45,238 bases of DNA, taken from NCBI GenBank assembly GCA_017463245.1, contig JAFTPN010000022.1:1-45238 (forward strand). Reading direction: 5' to 3'. Shown in pieces: positions 15,431 through 23,056 of the stretch; the first letter of the stretch is position 1; each line of letters starts with the position of its first letter. This stretch comes from Clostridia bacterium. Its GTDB lineage: Bacteria > Bacillota > Clostridia > Christensenellales > Aristaeellaceae. Position numbers and translations under genes: made by a program. Below the pieces are notes generated by a model that searched no databases, was not told the origin of the DNA, and worked only from the letters and a program-made list of their open reading frames with translations.

Positions 15431-16276
15431 CCGAAGGTCTTCTGCTGCCGAAATCGCGGCGATGTTGCCTTCGCCGACGGCTTTGGCGATCTGGAGGGGG
15501 GCGCCGGTGCAGTCGCCGGCGGCGTAGACGCGGGGCAGGTTGGTGGCCATGCGGCGGTCAACGGGGATGAAGGCACCGTCGAGGGCGAGGCCGGGGAGGA
15601 GGGAATCGGGAGAGACGGCGGGACGGAAGATGAACACGCCGTCGTAGGCGTCGGCAGAGGATTCGGTTTTGACGGTGATCTTGCCGTTTTCGCGGATCAG
15701 CTCAAGGGGCTTGCCTTCGTGGAGGGTGAAGGGATGCTCAGCGGGCAGGTCGTGCTTGACCATGGAATAGTAGTCCACCTTGGCGCACAGGCGGGAGAGG
15801 AACTCGGCTTCCTCAATGCCGCCGTGCCATGCGGAGAGAACGGCCACGTCCTTGCCGCGGTAGAACATACCATCGCAGGTGCCGCACCAGCTGACGCCCT
15901 GGCCGATCAGCTCATCTTCACCGGGGAGCAGCTTGGGGCGGGCAGCGCCCATGGCCAGCACCACGGCGCGGGACTCGATGATGTCGTTGCCGCACAGGGT
16001 CATGTAGATGTCGCCCAGGGGCTGGACCTGGCGGGCGAGGCTGTCCATGATCTGCGCGCCTGCATCCACGGCCTGCTGGCGGAAGATGCGCAGCATTTCC
16101 TTGCCGGAAACGGCGGGCATACCGGGGTAGTTGTCGATGCGCTCGGCCTTTTGCAGCCATCCGGTGGCAGACTGAGCGGCAGCCACCACCACGCTGAGAT
16201 CACGCTGGCGGGCGGTGAGGGCGCAGCTCCAGGCGGCGGGGCCGGAACCGATGATGAGCAGGTCGCAGTTGGGCAT
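15428..16276 (-). CDS. Thioredoxin reductase-like flavoprotein lacking NADPH motifs
   Basis: A 282-residue FAD protein of the thioredoxin reductase family. The FAD site is IIGSGPAAWSCAL (residues 8-20), the redox-active pair is WCGTCDG (Cys131, Cys134), and the second FAD motif is RVYAAGDCTG near the end. The NADPH domain is abnormal. Where the family has GGGxSA, this reads VLSAWHGGIEEAEF (146-159), and the arginine motif HRRxxxR is absent. This resembles the pyridine-nucleotide-independent, ferredoxin-dependent flavin thioredoxin reductases known in clostridia, so the electron donor may be ferredoxin; this is inference. It follows the zinc-ribbon gene by 12 bases. trxA, a possible partner, lies 3 kb upstream on the same strand. 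Confidence 0.82.
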   Translation of the reverse strand: MPNCDLLIIGSGPAAWSCALTARQRDLSVVVAAAQSATGWLQKAERIDNYPGMPAVSGKEMLRIFRQQAVDAGAQIMDSLARQVQPLGDIYMTLCGNDIIESRAVVLAMGAARPKLLPGEDELIGQGVSWCGTCDGMFYRGKDVAVLSAWHGGIEEAEFLSRLCAKVDYYSMVKHDLPAEHPFTLHEGKPLELIRENGKITVKTESSADAYDGVFIFRPAVSPDSLLPGLALDGAFIPVDRRMATNLPRVYAAGDCTGAPLQIAKAVGEGNIAAISAAEDLR

Positions 16277-16288
16277 GAGGGTACCTCC

Positions 16289-18061
16289 TTACCAATAGGT
16301 GTAGCGGGCGGAAAGCCGCGGCATGTTGGAATAGGTGCCGTTGGCATCGCCGTAGATGCGGTAGTATTCGCCCACCTTCCAGGTGGTTTTGGTGAAGTTT
16401 TCCAGCAGCACGGGCTGGCTCTTGCCATCCTCGCTGGTGTACATGATGGCCATCTGGGGCTTGTCGCTGACGATCTCCGCAATGGTGCCGATGGCCACAT
16501 AGACCTGGCTGCGCTCGGTGCGAGCCACATTGTTGGAAAGCAGCTCGGAGTATCCGGCGGCGTCCAGCGCCCAGGCCTTGGGGGTGTATTCATCCTGGTT
16601 GGGGATGTAGTAGATGTTGTATTCCACCACAGAGGTCTTTTTGCCGGGATAAGAGGCGGTGATGGTCACGGTGTTGTCGCCATATTTGTCGAAGATGGCG
16701 TAGAAGCTGAAGGCACCGGTGACATCCAGGTCGGTGATGTTCAGGTCGCTGTGGGGGGAGAGGACATCCACCGTGGCGCCGGGCAGGGTGGTGGCACGGA
16801 TCTCAATGGCCTTGCTGTTGGTGGTGGAATAGGTATCGGCAGAAAGATCCAGCGGGATCTCCTGGGGCTCGCGGTAAAGGGTGATGGTCATGGCGTTCTC
16901 GCGGCAATACTGGCTGCGGACGCGGATGGTGAAGTTGTTGTCGCCAATGGGCTGCACGGTGGCGTTGTAGGTGAAATCGCCATCCTCGGAGTCCACGGTG
17001 TCGGACACGTCCTCATCGTTGATATACACGGTGGAGCCGGGGCGCACGGTGAAGCTCATGCTGTACATGGCGGTGGCCACCTCGGTGCGCAGACCGTCGG
17101 GGGAATTCATGGTGATGGGGCTGAGGGGGATGGAGATCTGGTAGGTGATGAGATCCATGGGCTTTTGCTGGCCGCTGGAGGTCTTCACAAAGGGGGTGAG
17201 GGTGACCTCCATGGTCTCGCCAACAAAGTCGGTGATCTCGTCGTACCAGGTGTGGTCGGCCACTTCCACCGTGGCAAAGCCGCCGGTGACGATGTAGGAG
17301 GTGTGCAGCTCGCGGATGTAGATCTGCTGGCCATCCTCGCCGGGGATCAGAATGGTGTGGGCGGCCAGGTCATCCTTGATGGAGGCGGTGACGGTGGGGC
17401 GGTTGAGTGCCTTGGCAGCGTCGTAGCGATCCTTGAAGTAGTTGTAGCCAAAGAAGATGGTCAGCCCCAGGAGGCACAGCATGATGATGACGATCAGGAT
17501 GCGGGCGATGTGGCGCAGCCCCCGGGAACGGCTGGGCAGCTTGCCGGTGAACTGGGCGCTCTGGGGCAACTGCCAGGTGCCGTACATCTCCTGCTCCTCC
17601 CAAAGGGGATCGTAGGAGCGGGAGTCCTGCCAGGCGTTGTTCACGTGGTGGGTGCGATCGCCGCCTTCTTCCTGGGCGTTGCGCTTGATGCGCACGGTGG
17701 TGCGGGGGTTATCCTCCACATTCCAGAAGGTGTCCACGCTGGCATGGGTGCGGATGGTCATGGCAGAGGGCGCAGAGCCGCGCTGGGCGCCTTCCCGGCG
17801 GAGCTGGCGCTGCACACGGCTGCCCTCGGCCTTGCGATGCTTCAATTCGGCCATTTCCTGAGCCAGGGCGTCGCGGCTGTCTGGGGTGGCGCTTGCTTCG
17901 CCGTCGTCATCCACGCGGATGTATTCCTTGCCCTTCTGATCATCACGCAGGGTGGTTTTCCAGGAGGGGAGCTGCGCCTCGGCGGGATCCAGGGGCGCGC
18001 CGCATTTCTGGCAATGGGGCAGGGAGGCGCGGTTCCATTGGCCGCATTGTGGACACTTCAT
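16289..18061 (-). CDS. Zinc-ribbon, single-pass membrane protein with beta-rich extracellular part
   Basis: A 590-residue protein. A zinc ribbon opens it (CPQC at residues 3-6 and CQKC at 17-20), followed by a charged, probably disordered segment (about 25-180), one transmembrane helix (about 188-208, IARILIVIIMLCLLGLTIFF), and an outside part of about 380 residues that looks beta-rich, with Ig-like or TEDVS-type repeats (PGSTVYINDEDV, PGATVDVLSPHS, GDNTVTITASYPGK). The ribosome-binding site AAGGAG precedes ATG 18061. It is 40 bases behind an LCP-family gene and 12 bases ahead of the flavoprotein. Zinc-ribbon membrane proteins of this layout are common in clostridia, and their role is mostly unknown; a link to the cell envelope is suggested by the LCP neighbour. 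Confidence 0.75.
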   Translation of the reverse strand: MKCPQCGQWNRASLPHCQKCGAPLDPAEAQLPSWKTTLRDDQKGKEYIRVDDDGEASATPDSRDALAQEMAELKHRKAEGSRVQRQLRREGAQRGSAPSAMTIRTHASVDTFWNVEDNPRTTVRIKRNAQEEGGDRTHHVNNAWQDSRSYDPLWEEQEMYGTWQLPQSAQFTGKLPSRSRGLRHIARILIVIIMLCLLGLTIFFGYNYFKDRYDAAKALNRPTVTASIKDDLAAHTILIPGEDGQQIYIRELHTSYIVTGGFATVEVADHTWYDEITDFVGETMEVTLTPFVKTSSGQQKPMDLITYQISIPLSPITMNSPDGLRTEVATAMYSMSFTVRPGSTVYINDEDVSDTVDSEDGDFTYNATVQPIGDNNFTIRVRSQYCRENAMTITLYREPQEIPLDLSADTYSTTNSKAIEIRATTLPGATVDVLSPHSDLNITDLDVTGAFSFYAIFDKYGDNTVTITASYPGKKTSVVEYNIYYIPNQDEYTPKAWALDAAGYSELLSNNVARTERSQVYVAIGTIAEIVSDKPQMAIMYTSEDGKSQPVLLENFTKTTWKVGEYYRIYGDANGTYSNMPRLSARYTYW

Positions 18062-18101
18062 AGGGTTCTCCTTATCGTGTGAAAAAAATCGGTGAGGGGG
18101 A

Positions 18102-19028
18102 TTATTCCTCGTCCATCACCAGCCAGCTGCTGGCAAGGTAATCAGCAAAGTCCTCGCGGCACATATCCCAGTCCAGCTCCTGCACGGACATTCCGGCATA
18201 GGAGATAGGATGCACAGCATCGTCCTGGGGGATGCGCAGCTCCTCGATGGTGCAGTCCCGCAGGCTGTAGGCGCGATCCATGGCGGTGACCAGCTCCTCG
18301 GCATTCATGTTGGTGAGGAGGGTATTCTCGGTGATCACGTCCAGCAGGGTCTTGGCCTGGTCGTAGGTGATCTCGCGGCACTGGTCGGCCAGGGTGGACA
18401 GCACCGTGCGCACACGCTGGGTGCGCATGAAGTCGCCGCCGCCGCCCGCCTTGCGGATGCGCATGTAGATCACCGCCGCACGGCCGTAGAATTTATAGGT
18501 GCCGGCATTGCGCATGGCGGGGCTGGTCTGGTGGTTTTCCAGGGGATAGCGCCGCAGGTAGCTGGCCTCGGAGGCGCTGACCTCGATATCCACGCCGCCC
18601 AGATGGTCGATGATGCGGGCGATCTGGCCGAAGTCGAAGAGGATGTAGTCCTCAACGCGCACGTTCAGGTGCTGGGAGATGACCTTGCACAGCGCCTCGG
18701 GGCCGTAATTCTTGGCGATGTAGTTGATGCGGCCAATAACGCCATCGGGGCGCTCCACCAGGGCGTCACGGATGATGGAGGTGAGCATCACGCGGTGGGC
18801 GCGGGTGTCCAGGGTCACCAGCACAATGCCGTCGGTATTGCCCAGATTGGTGGCGCTGGCCTTCCAGCTGTCGGTGCACAGCAGCAGGTAGTGATACTGC
18901 CCGTTGGCATTGGCAGGGATCTGTTCGTAGGGGATGGTCTCGATGGGCTGGGGCTGGTCGGCCATGGCGGGCAGGGCGGTGAACAGCATAAGCAGGCACA
19001 TGAGAGCGGAGAGAATGCGTTTCATCAT
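18102..19028 (-). CDS. LytR-CpsA-Psr (LCP) family protein
   Basis: A 308-residue exported LCP-domain protein. LCP enzymes move lipid-linked anionic polymers (teichoic acid, capsule) to peptidoglycan. The signal peptide is MMKRILSALMCLLMLFTALP. Family marks are LLLCTDSWK, the DGIVLVTLDTRAHRVMLTSI block with the conserved Arg-Asp in IIRDALV, FGQIARIIDHLGGVDIEV, and the arginine cluster MRTQRVRTVLSTL. ATG 19028 is chosen for its spacing of 9 bases to AAGGAG; the next codon is also ATG. Most LCP proteins keep a membrane anchor; this one seems to have a cleavable signal (cleavage after AMA), which is less usual. It heads an operon with the zinc-ribbon and flavoprotein genes. Confidence 0.88.
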   Translation of the reverse strand: MMKRILSALMCLLMLFTALPAMADQPQPIETIPYEQIPANANGQYHYLLLCTDSWKASATNLGNTDGIVLVTLDTRAHRVMLTSIIRDALVERPDGVIGRINYIAKNYGPEALCKVISQHLNVRVEDYILFDFGQIARIIDHLGGVDIEVSASEASYLRRYPLENHQTSPAMRNAGTYKFYGRAAVIYMRIRKAGGGGDFMRTQRVRTVLSTLADQCREITYDQAKTLLDVITENTLLTNMNAEELVTAMDRAYSLRDCTIEELRIPQDDAVHPISYAGMSVQELDWDMCREDFADYLASSWLVMDEE

Positions 19029-19106
19029 CAGTAGGACTCCTTCCGGGTATATTTCAACAAAATAACGATTCACGCAGGCAAAAGCGTCCATAATAAGACA
19101 AATAAC

Positions 19107-19115
19107 ATTATAGCA
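19107..19115 (-). promoter_or_regulatory. Extended -10 promoter of the LCP operon
   Basis: TGCTATAAT on the minus strand, 79 bases before the start codon. No good -35 hexamer is seen (best TTTCCA at 17 bases), so it is an extended -10 type. Confidence 0.6.
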
Positions 19116-19167
19116 TACTTGCGGAAGGATGGAAAGGGTTTTCGGCATGGGAAGGACGCACAAAAAA

Positions 19168-19318
19168 AGGCTCCCTCTCGAGGGAGCTGTCGCCGCAAGG
19201 CGACTGAGGGAGTGGTTCTGCAACATGAGCGCCCAACTGCTGTTGTGCGAATGTGCGGCGTTTACTCCCTCCGTCAGCCGCAAGCGGCTGCGACCTCCCT
19301 CGAGAGGGAGGCTAAATT
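19168..19318. repeat. Two inverted copies of the CTCCCTC/CCGCAAGCGG module
   Basis: The left copy (about 19168-19226) reads GGCTCCCTCTCGAGGGAGC, then a GTCGCCGCAAGGCGAC hairpin and CTGAGGGAGTGGTTCTGC. The right copy (about 19264-19313) is the reverse arrangement: ACTCCCTCCGTCAGCC, GCAAGC, then CCTCCCTCGAGAGGGAGG. Together they form a large inverted repeat in the 329-base gap between trxA and the LCP gene, and they could fold as several terminators. No gene is visible here. Confidence 0.75.
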
Positions 19319-19357
19319 GCTGTGCCGCAAACACTTATCCGTGTTCGATGTTTTGAA

Positions 19358-19675
19358 TCAGAACGCCTTTTCCAGCATCTGCTCCAGCTCGGACTTGGGC
19401 ATGTAGCCAACGCTCTTGGCCACGGGCTGGCCGTCCTTGAAGAGGATCAGGGTGGGGATGGACATGACGCCGAACTTCTGCGCCAGGTCGGGGCAGGAGT
19501 CCACGTCCACCTTGCCCACGATGAGCTTATCCTGGTTGGCGGTGGCGACTTCCTCCACCACGGGCGCCAGCATACGGCAGGGGCCGCACCAGGTGGCCCA
19601 GAAGTCCACCAGCACGGGCTTGTCGGACTGGGAAATGAAGGAATCAAAGTTTTCCTGCTTGATATCGGTTGCCAT
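19358..19675 (-). CDS. trxA: Thioredoxin
   Basis: A 105-residue classical thioredoxin that reduces disulfides in cytoplasmic proteins. The active site is WATWCGPC (Cys30, Cys33), and the cis-proline loop is MSIPTLILF. Length and all core residues are normal. The ribosome-binding site TAAGGAGG lies 8 bases before ATG 19675. It follows the RseC-like gene by 12 bases, making a two-gene redox unit. The reductase-like flavoprotein at 15428-16276 is a candidate electron donor. Confidence 0.96.
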   Translation of the reverse strand: MATDIKQENFDSFISQSDKPVLVDFWATWCGPCRMLAPVVEEVATANQDKLIVGKVDVDSCPDLAQKFGVMSIPTLILFKDGQPVAKSVGYMPKSELEQMLEKAF

Positions 19676-19687
19676 GAAAAGACCTCC

Positions 19688-20101
19688 TTATGCGTCTTGC
19701 GTTTTGGGGATGATTTCGATCAGTTGGGGCTTCCAGCGGGGATCGCCCTGGCGCTGCTTCTCGGTGATGCGGACAAAGAGCAGCATCGCGCCCAGTCCCA
19801 CCAGACCGCACAGCACACCGGCGATATCGGTGCTGTTGGGGAACAGGAAGGTGCCTGCGGCCAGGCCGAGCATCAGCCCCACCAGGGGCAGTACATAGGC
19901 CAGGACGGAGGCCTGCATCACGGTCTTGAGGGGCATTTCCACCACGGCGGCGTCGCCTACATTGGCCTTGCCCTTCAGGTGCAGCTTGGTGACCTTTTGC
20001 CCGCCCTGGCAGGCCTGGCATTTTTCGCAGTCGGCCGGGCGGCAGAAGGTGATCTCCAGCAGATCGCCATGAACAGCGGTTACTTCACCGGTACGTTGCA
20101 T
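19688..20101 (-). CDS. RseC/MucC family membrane protein
   Basis: A 137-residue protein of the SoxR-reducing-system RseC family. The N-terminal part holds a cysteine cluster (CRPADCEKCQACQGG, residues 20-34), typical of the family and possibly a metal or iron-sulfur site. Two transmembrane segments follow (about 67-85 and 92-110), joined by a short turn. In proteobacteria RseC works with the Rnf-type complex; in clostridia it usually lies near rnf genes, but here it is paired with trxA, 12 bases ahead of it. It has its own likely promoter at 20133-20141. The redox role is inferred from family and neighbour. Confidence 0.85.
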   Translation of the reverse strand: MQRTGEVTAVHGDLLEITFCRPADCEKCQACQGGQKVTKLHLKGKANVGDAAVVEMPLKTVMQASVLAYVLPLVGLMLGLAAGTFLFPNSTDIAGVLCGLVGLGAMLLFVRITEKQRQGDPRWKPQLIEIIPKTQDA

Positions 20102-20132
20102 ACTTCATCGCTCCAATTTGGTTGATAAATGA

Positions 20133-20141
20133 AGTATACCA
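20133..20141 (-). promoter_or_regulatory. Extended -10 promoter of the rseC-trxA unit
   Basis: TGGTATACT on the minus strand, about 32 bases before the RseC-like start. A second possible -10 (TATAAT, 20179-20174) lies further upstream. Confidence 0.5.
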
Positions 20142-20202
20142 CACTTTTCGGGAAAGGGAAACCCTTCATACAGATTATACCCAGCTTTGGAAAAATGAAA
20201 CA

Positions 20203-20709
20203 TCAATTTGCCTTGTCCGCCGTCATCACCCGCACGCCGGAGGGTTCCACCCCGGCATGCGCTTTGGCCAGGGTCATCACCAGGGCGCTTTCGCCGGAGG
20301 AGAGGGTCTCCTTTTCCGTCACCACGGTGACGCTGCCGGGGGTGATCACCGCCACGCAGGGGTATACACCGCTCTGGGTCAGCGCACCCTCCAAGGCCAG
20401 CTGGGATTCCCGGCGGGCAACCATTTCCTGCAATTGCTGGGCGGCGTCCTCCCGGGTCTGATCGGAAAGGGTGCTCTGGTCGCACAGGGCTTGCAGGGTG
20501 GATAGGTCGGCCAGGTAGGTCTCCTCGCGACGGGCGCGGAATTCCTCCAGACGGCTGGAGGGTGATGCGGTGACCTGCACCACCGGCAGCGAAACCGTGG
20601 CGGCTGCCTCCACCAGGCGGTGCTGGGTGACCAGGCAGCTGACAGCCAGGGTGACGAGCAGCGTGAGCAGCAGAAGGACATTGCGGTGCTTGCGGATGAA
20701 ATCGATCAT
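20203..20709 (-). CDS. spoIIIAH: Stage III sporulation protein AH
   Basis: A 168-residue protein with one N-terminal transmembrane helix (about residues 10-27) and a soluble domain that, in B. subtilis, meets SpoIIQ across the two membranes around the forespore. The charged helix EEFRARREETYLADLSTLQA and the C-terminal beta-alpha part (VAVITPGSVTVVTEKETLSS) match the YscJ/FliF-like ring-building domain of SpoIIIAH. It is shorter than the 218 residues in B. subtilis, mainly in the linker. ATG 20709 has GGAGG 7 bases upstream and overlaps the spoIIIAG stop by 4 bases. It is the last gene of the operon. No spoIIQ gene is seen in the window. Confidence 0.9.
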   Translation of the reverse strand: MIDFIRKHRNVLLLLTLLVTLAVSCLVTQHRLVEAAATVSLPVVQVTASPSSRLEEFRARREETYLADLSTLQALCDQSTLSDQTREDAAQQLQEMVARRESQLALEGALTQSGVYPCVAVITPGSVTVVTEKETLSSGESALVMTLAKAHAGVEPSGVRVMTADKAN

Positions 20710-21056
20710 GGTGAGCCTCCTCCAAGTTTGAATACATCCACCTGACTGGCTTCCAGGCCCAGCAGGGTGCATACGGCGCGGGTGAGCTGCAATCGCACGG
20801 CCACATCATCAGCGCCCTGGGCAACAACCACCGCGCCGCAGGGCAGGGCGGCTTCCTCCTGATAGAAGACCGCCACCTCCACCTCTCCTGCGCCAGCCAT
20901 GGCGGAAAGCACCCGCGCCAGGCGGGCTTCCTCGGCAGTCTGGGTGGAGGTGCCTTCAGTCATGCCAAGAAGGAGGCAGAGCAGGATGCAGCCAGCCAGC
21001 GCCAGATACAGCCAGCCATCCTTGTGCAAACGCTCCTTCAGGTGGGGAAAGGGCAT
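20706..21056 (-). CDS. spoIIIAG: Stage III sporulation protein AG, short form
   Basis: Only 116 residues. One transmembrane helix (about 16-34, LYLALAGCILLCLLLGM) is followed by a single ring-building domain: LARVLSAMAGAGEVEVAVFY, then GAVVVAQGADDVAVRLQLTR and LGLEASQVDVFKLG. B. subtilis SpoIIIAG has about 230 residues, with a long beta-rich insertion that shapes a large ring; that insertion is absent here. ATG 21056 is chosen for GGAGG 8 bases upstream; the longer open frame upstream is the shadow of spoIIIAF. The protein would form part of the mother cell-to-forespore channel. Identity is supported by domain pattern and gene order. Confidence 0.85.
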   Translation of the reverse strand: MPFPHLKERLHKDGWLYLALAGCILLCLLLGMTEGTSTQTAEEARLARVLSAMAGAGEVEVAVFYQEEAALPCGAVVVAQGADDVAVRLQLTRAVCTLLGLEASQVDVFKLGGGSP

Positions 21057-21057
21057 G

Positions 21058-21318
21058 TCATTCACCTCCGGCGGCCAGCGCGGCGGCATAGGTCTCCTGG
21101 GCGGCTGCTGCATCGTATCCGGTGGAAACCAGGGCGGTGGCAGGCAGCTCCGGCAGGGATGGCCAATGGAGCAGCGTCGCAATGCCATCCGCCCAGCAGA
21201 GCATCAGCGCCAGGCCAATGACCAGCGCGGCGGTGCGGCGCAGGCTGCCCTCCGGCAAAAGGGACAGCACCACGCCGCAGCACAGCGTGAAGGCAATGAG
21301 GGGGTGGAGCCATGACAT
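21058..21318 (-). CDS. spoIIIAF: Stage III sporulation protein AF, very short form
   Basis: An 86-residue protein with two transmembrane helices (about 4-21 and 28-47) that match the N-terminus of SpoIIIAF: the MSWLHPLIAFTLCCGVVLSL start and SLRRTAALVIGLALML. B. subtilis SpoIIIAF has about 206 residues with a ring-building domain after the helices. Here the chain ends about 38 residues after the second helix, so the soluble domain is missing. No remnant of a longer frame is seen; the next gene starts directly after (stop 21058-21060, next ATG 21056). Position between AE and AG supports the call. Confidence 0.8.
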   Translation of the reverse strand: MSWLHPLIAFTLCCGVVLSLLPEGSLRRTAALVIGLALMLCWADGIATLLHWPSLPELPATALVSTGYDAAAAQETYAAALAAGGE

Positions 21319-21334
21319 GGAGCAACCCTCCTTT

Positions 21335-22456
21335 TTAACGTAGCATCATGGTCATGCCGGAAACGGCGATGAGCTGCGCGATGAGCAGCAGAAACATGGC
21401 GGCGGTGCAGAGCTGGATGATGAACAGGAGCATCAGCACCCGTGAGAAATCGTGGATGCAATGCGCCAGATCACCATCAGCCACGGGCTGCATGAGGGCG
21501 GAGGTGAGCTTGTAGAGCAGCGCGGCGGCCAAGGTCTGGCACAGAGGCGCCATGACCCAGGCCACGATGAGGATCAGCCCGGTGACGCCCAAGGCGCTTT
21601 GCACCAGCATGCTGGAGCCCACCAGCGTGTCCACCGTGTCGGCAAAAAGACCGCCCACCACGGGGATGAGGTTATCCAGGGCATACTTGGCGGTGCGGAT
21701 GGTGACGCCGTCCACCGCCGCAGCAGTCACGCCACGGGTAGCCAGCACGCCGATAAAGGCGGTAAAGCACAGCCCCAGCGTCCAGGTGGCGGCCTGATGG
21801 AACAGATCGGCCAGACGGCTGAGCTTGATGCCCTCGCCCAGGTGGCAGAGCATGGTGATCACCGCGGCCATGGTGGCAAGGGGCAGGGTGACGTGGCGGA
21901 TGAAGGCCGTCATGGAGCCAGCTGCGGCCACCACGGCGGGCTGCATCAGCGTGGAACCGGCGCTGCCGCCCACAGCGGCCATCAGCGTAAGCAATAAGGG
22001 GAACAGTCCCTGCATGCCTGTGGAGAGCTTCTCCATGGTGGCAGTGCACAGGGTGATGTGTTCGCTCAAGTCTTGCGTGAGAAAGATGCACACAATGAGG
22101 TAGCACACCGCCTTGCCTGCATCGCTGGCCTTGGTGGACAGGCGGCGCAACAGACTCCACAGCATGGCGGGCGCCATGAGCCGGGTAAGCCGCCACAGAC
22201 TGCTTTGGGCAGCGGAAAAGAAGTGACTGCCCATCAGGGACATGACCTGCCCGAAGTCCAGGGTGATTTCGCCTTTGGCAATGGCGCTGACCGTGGTGCG
22301 GAAGCCGCCTGTGGCCGCCAGCGGGTCACCCTGCTGCAGGGCTGATTCCAGCGCGGAAATGTCCAACCCGTCCACGATCTGGGTAATGGACTGGGTGAGG
22401 GACTCGGCATGGGCGGGCAAAGGCAGCAGCAGGAGCAGCACAAGGAGCAGCTTCAT
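21335..22456 (-). CDS. spoIIIAE: Stage III sporulation protein AE
   Basis: A 373-residue polytopic membrane protein, with a signal-like first segment (MKLLLVLLLLLPLPAHA) and about eight transmembrane helices. Typical stretches are AGSTLMQPAVVAAAGSMTAF, AVDGVTIRTAKYALDNLIPV and VGGLFADTVDTLVGSSMLVQ, the best conserved part of the family. It is thought to belong to the membrane part of the SpoIIIA-SpoIIQ channel. The start overlaps the spoIIIAD stop by 4 bases. Length is close to the B. subtilis protein (about 400). Confidence 0.93.
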   Translation of the reverse strand: MKLLLVLLLLLPLPAHAESLTQSITQIVDGLDISALESALQQGDPLAATGGFRTTVSAIAKGEITLDFGQVMSLMGSHFFSAAQSSLWRLTRLMAPAMLWSLLRRLSTKASDAGKAVCYLIVCIFLTQDLSEHITLCTATMEKLSTGMQGLFPLLLTLMAAVGGSAGSTLMQPAVVAAAGSMTAFIRHVTLPLATMAAVITMLCHLGEGIKLSRLADLFHQAATWTLGLCFTAFIGVLATRGVTAAAVDGVTIRTAKYALDNLIPVVGGLFADTVDTLVGSSMLVQSALGVTGLILIVAWVMAPLCQTLAAALLYKLTSALMQPVADGDLAHCIHDFSRVLMLLFIIQLCTAAMFLLLIAQLIAVSGMTMMLR

Positions 22457-22839
22457 GGGGCGAGGGAGAGGAGCTGCGTCAGCAGCGTTTGCATGGCGGG
22501 GAGCGCCAGGGTGAGCAGCATCACCCGGCCAGCCAGCTCGGTTTTCATGGCCAGGCCTTCCTCGCCTGCATCCCGGCAGGTCTGGGCGGCAAAGTCCATC
22601 AGCAGGCTGATGCCCGCTACCTTGAGCAGCTGAGTGAGGTAGCTGCTTTTCACGCCGCCTGTCTGCGCAATGCTGGTGATGCCGCCGATGACCTGTGCCA
22701 CCATGGGCATGGCCATGGTCAGCAGCAGAATGCCTGCGGCCAGCGCGGCGGTGAGCCCCATCTCCGGGCGCATGCGGCGCAGGAGGATCACCGCCACGGC
22801 CGAGGCCATGGACATTCCGGCCATGCGCAATACATCCAT
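22453..22839 (-). CDS. spoIIIAD: Stage III sporulation protein AD
   Basis: A 128-residue membrane protein with about four hydrophobic segments. It keeps the family pattern of the N-terminal LRMAGMSMASAVAVILLRR, the middle LAAGILLLTMAMPMV, and SYLTQLLKVAGISLLMDFAA with the charged-lysine segment. AGGAGG lies 7 bases before ATG 22839. It follows spoIIIAC by 10 bases and overlaps spoIIIAE by 4. SpoIIIAD is part of the membrane base of the feeding channel. Confidence 0.93.
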   Translation of the reverse strand: MDVLRMAGMSMASAVAVILLRRMRPEMGLTAALAAGILLLTMAMPMVAQVIGGITSIAQTGGVKSSYLTQLLKVAGISLLMDFAAQTCRDAGEEGLAMKTELAGRVMLLTLALPAMQTLLTQLLSLAP

Positions 22840-22849
22840 GGGTGCCTCC

Positions 22850-23047
22850 TTAATACAGCTGGAATATGCTCCGCACGCTGGTGAACAGCTCGGAGAGCAG
22901 GCTGATCACCATCAGCAGCACAATGGCCAGCCCTGCCACGGTGGACAGGGTGGCAAGCTCGTCCCTCCCGGCGCGCTGGAGGATGGCGGCCACCACGGTG
23001 GTCAGCACCCCCACGCCGGCGATCTGGAACAGGAGATCGATCTGCAT
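22850..23047 (-). CDS. spoIIIAC: Stage III sporulation protein AC
   Basis: A 65-residue protein with two transmembrane helices, as expected for SpoIIIAC: QIDLLFQIAGVGVLTTVVAA and STVAGLAIVLLMVISLL, ending with the usual ELFTSVRSIFQLY. ATG 23047 has AAGGAG 6 bases upstream, better than a GTG two codons earlier. It lies between spoIIIAB (9 bases) and spoIIIAD (10 bases). Confidence 0.94.
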   Translation of the reverse strand: MQIDLLFQIAGVGVLTTVVAAILQRAGRDELATLSTVAGLAIVLLMVISLLSELFTSVRSIFQLY

Positions 23048-23056
23048 AGGCACTCC

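Noticed and set aside
15398..18082. An 894-codon plus-strand open frame opposite the flavoprotein and zinc-ribbon genes
   Set aside because: The minus-strand genes have clear families, start sites and motifs; this frame is a high-GC shadow rich in Gly, His and Val.
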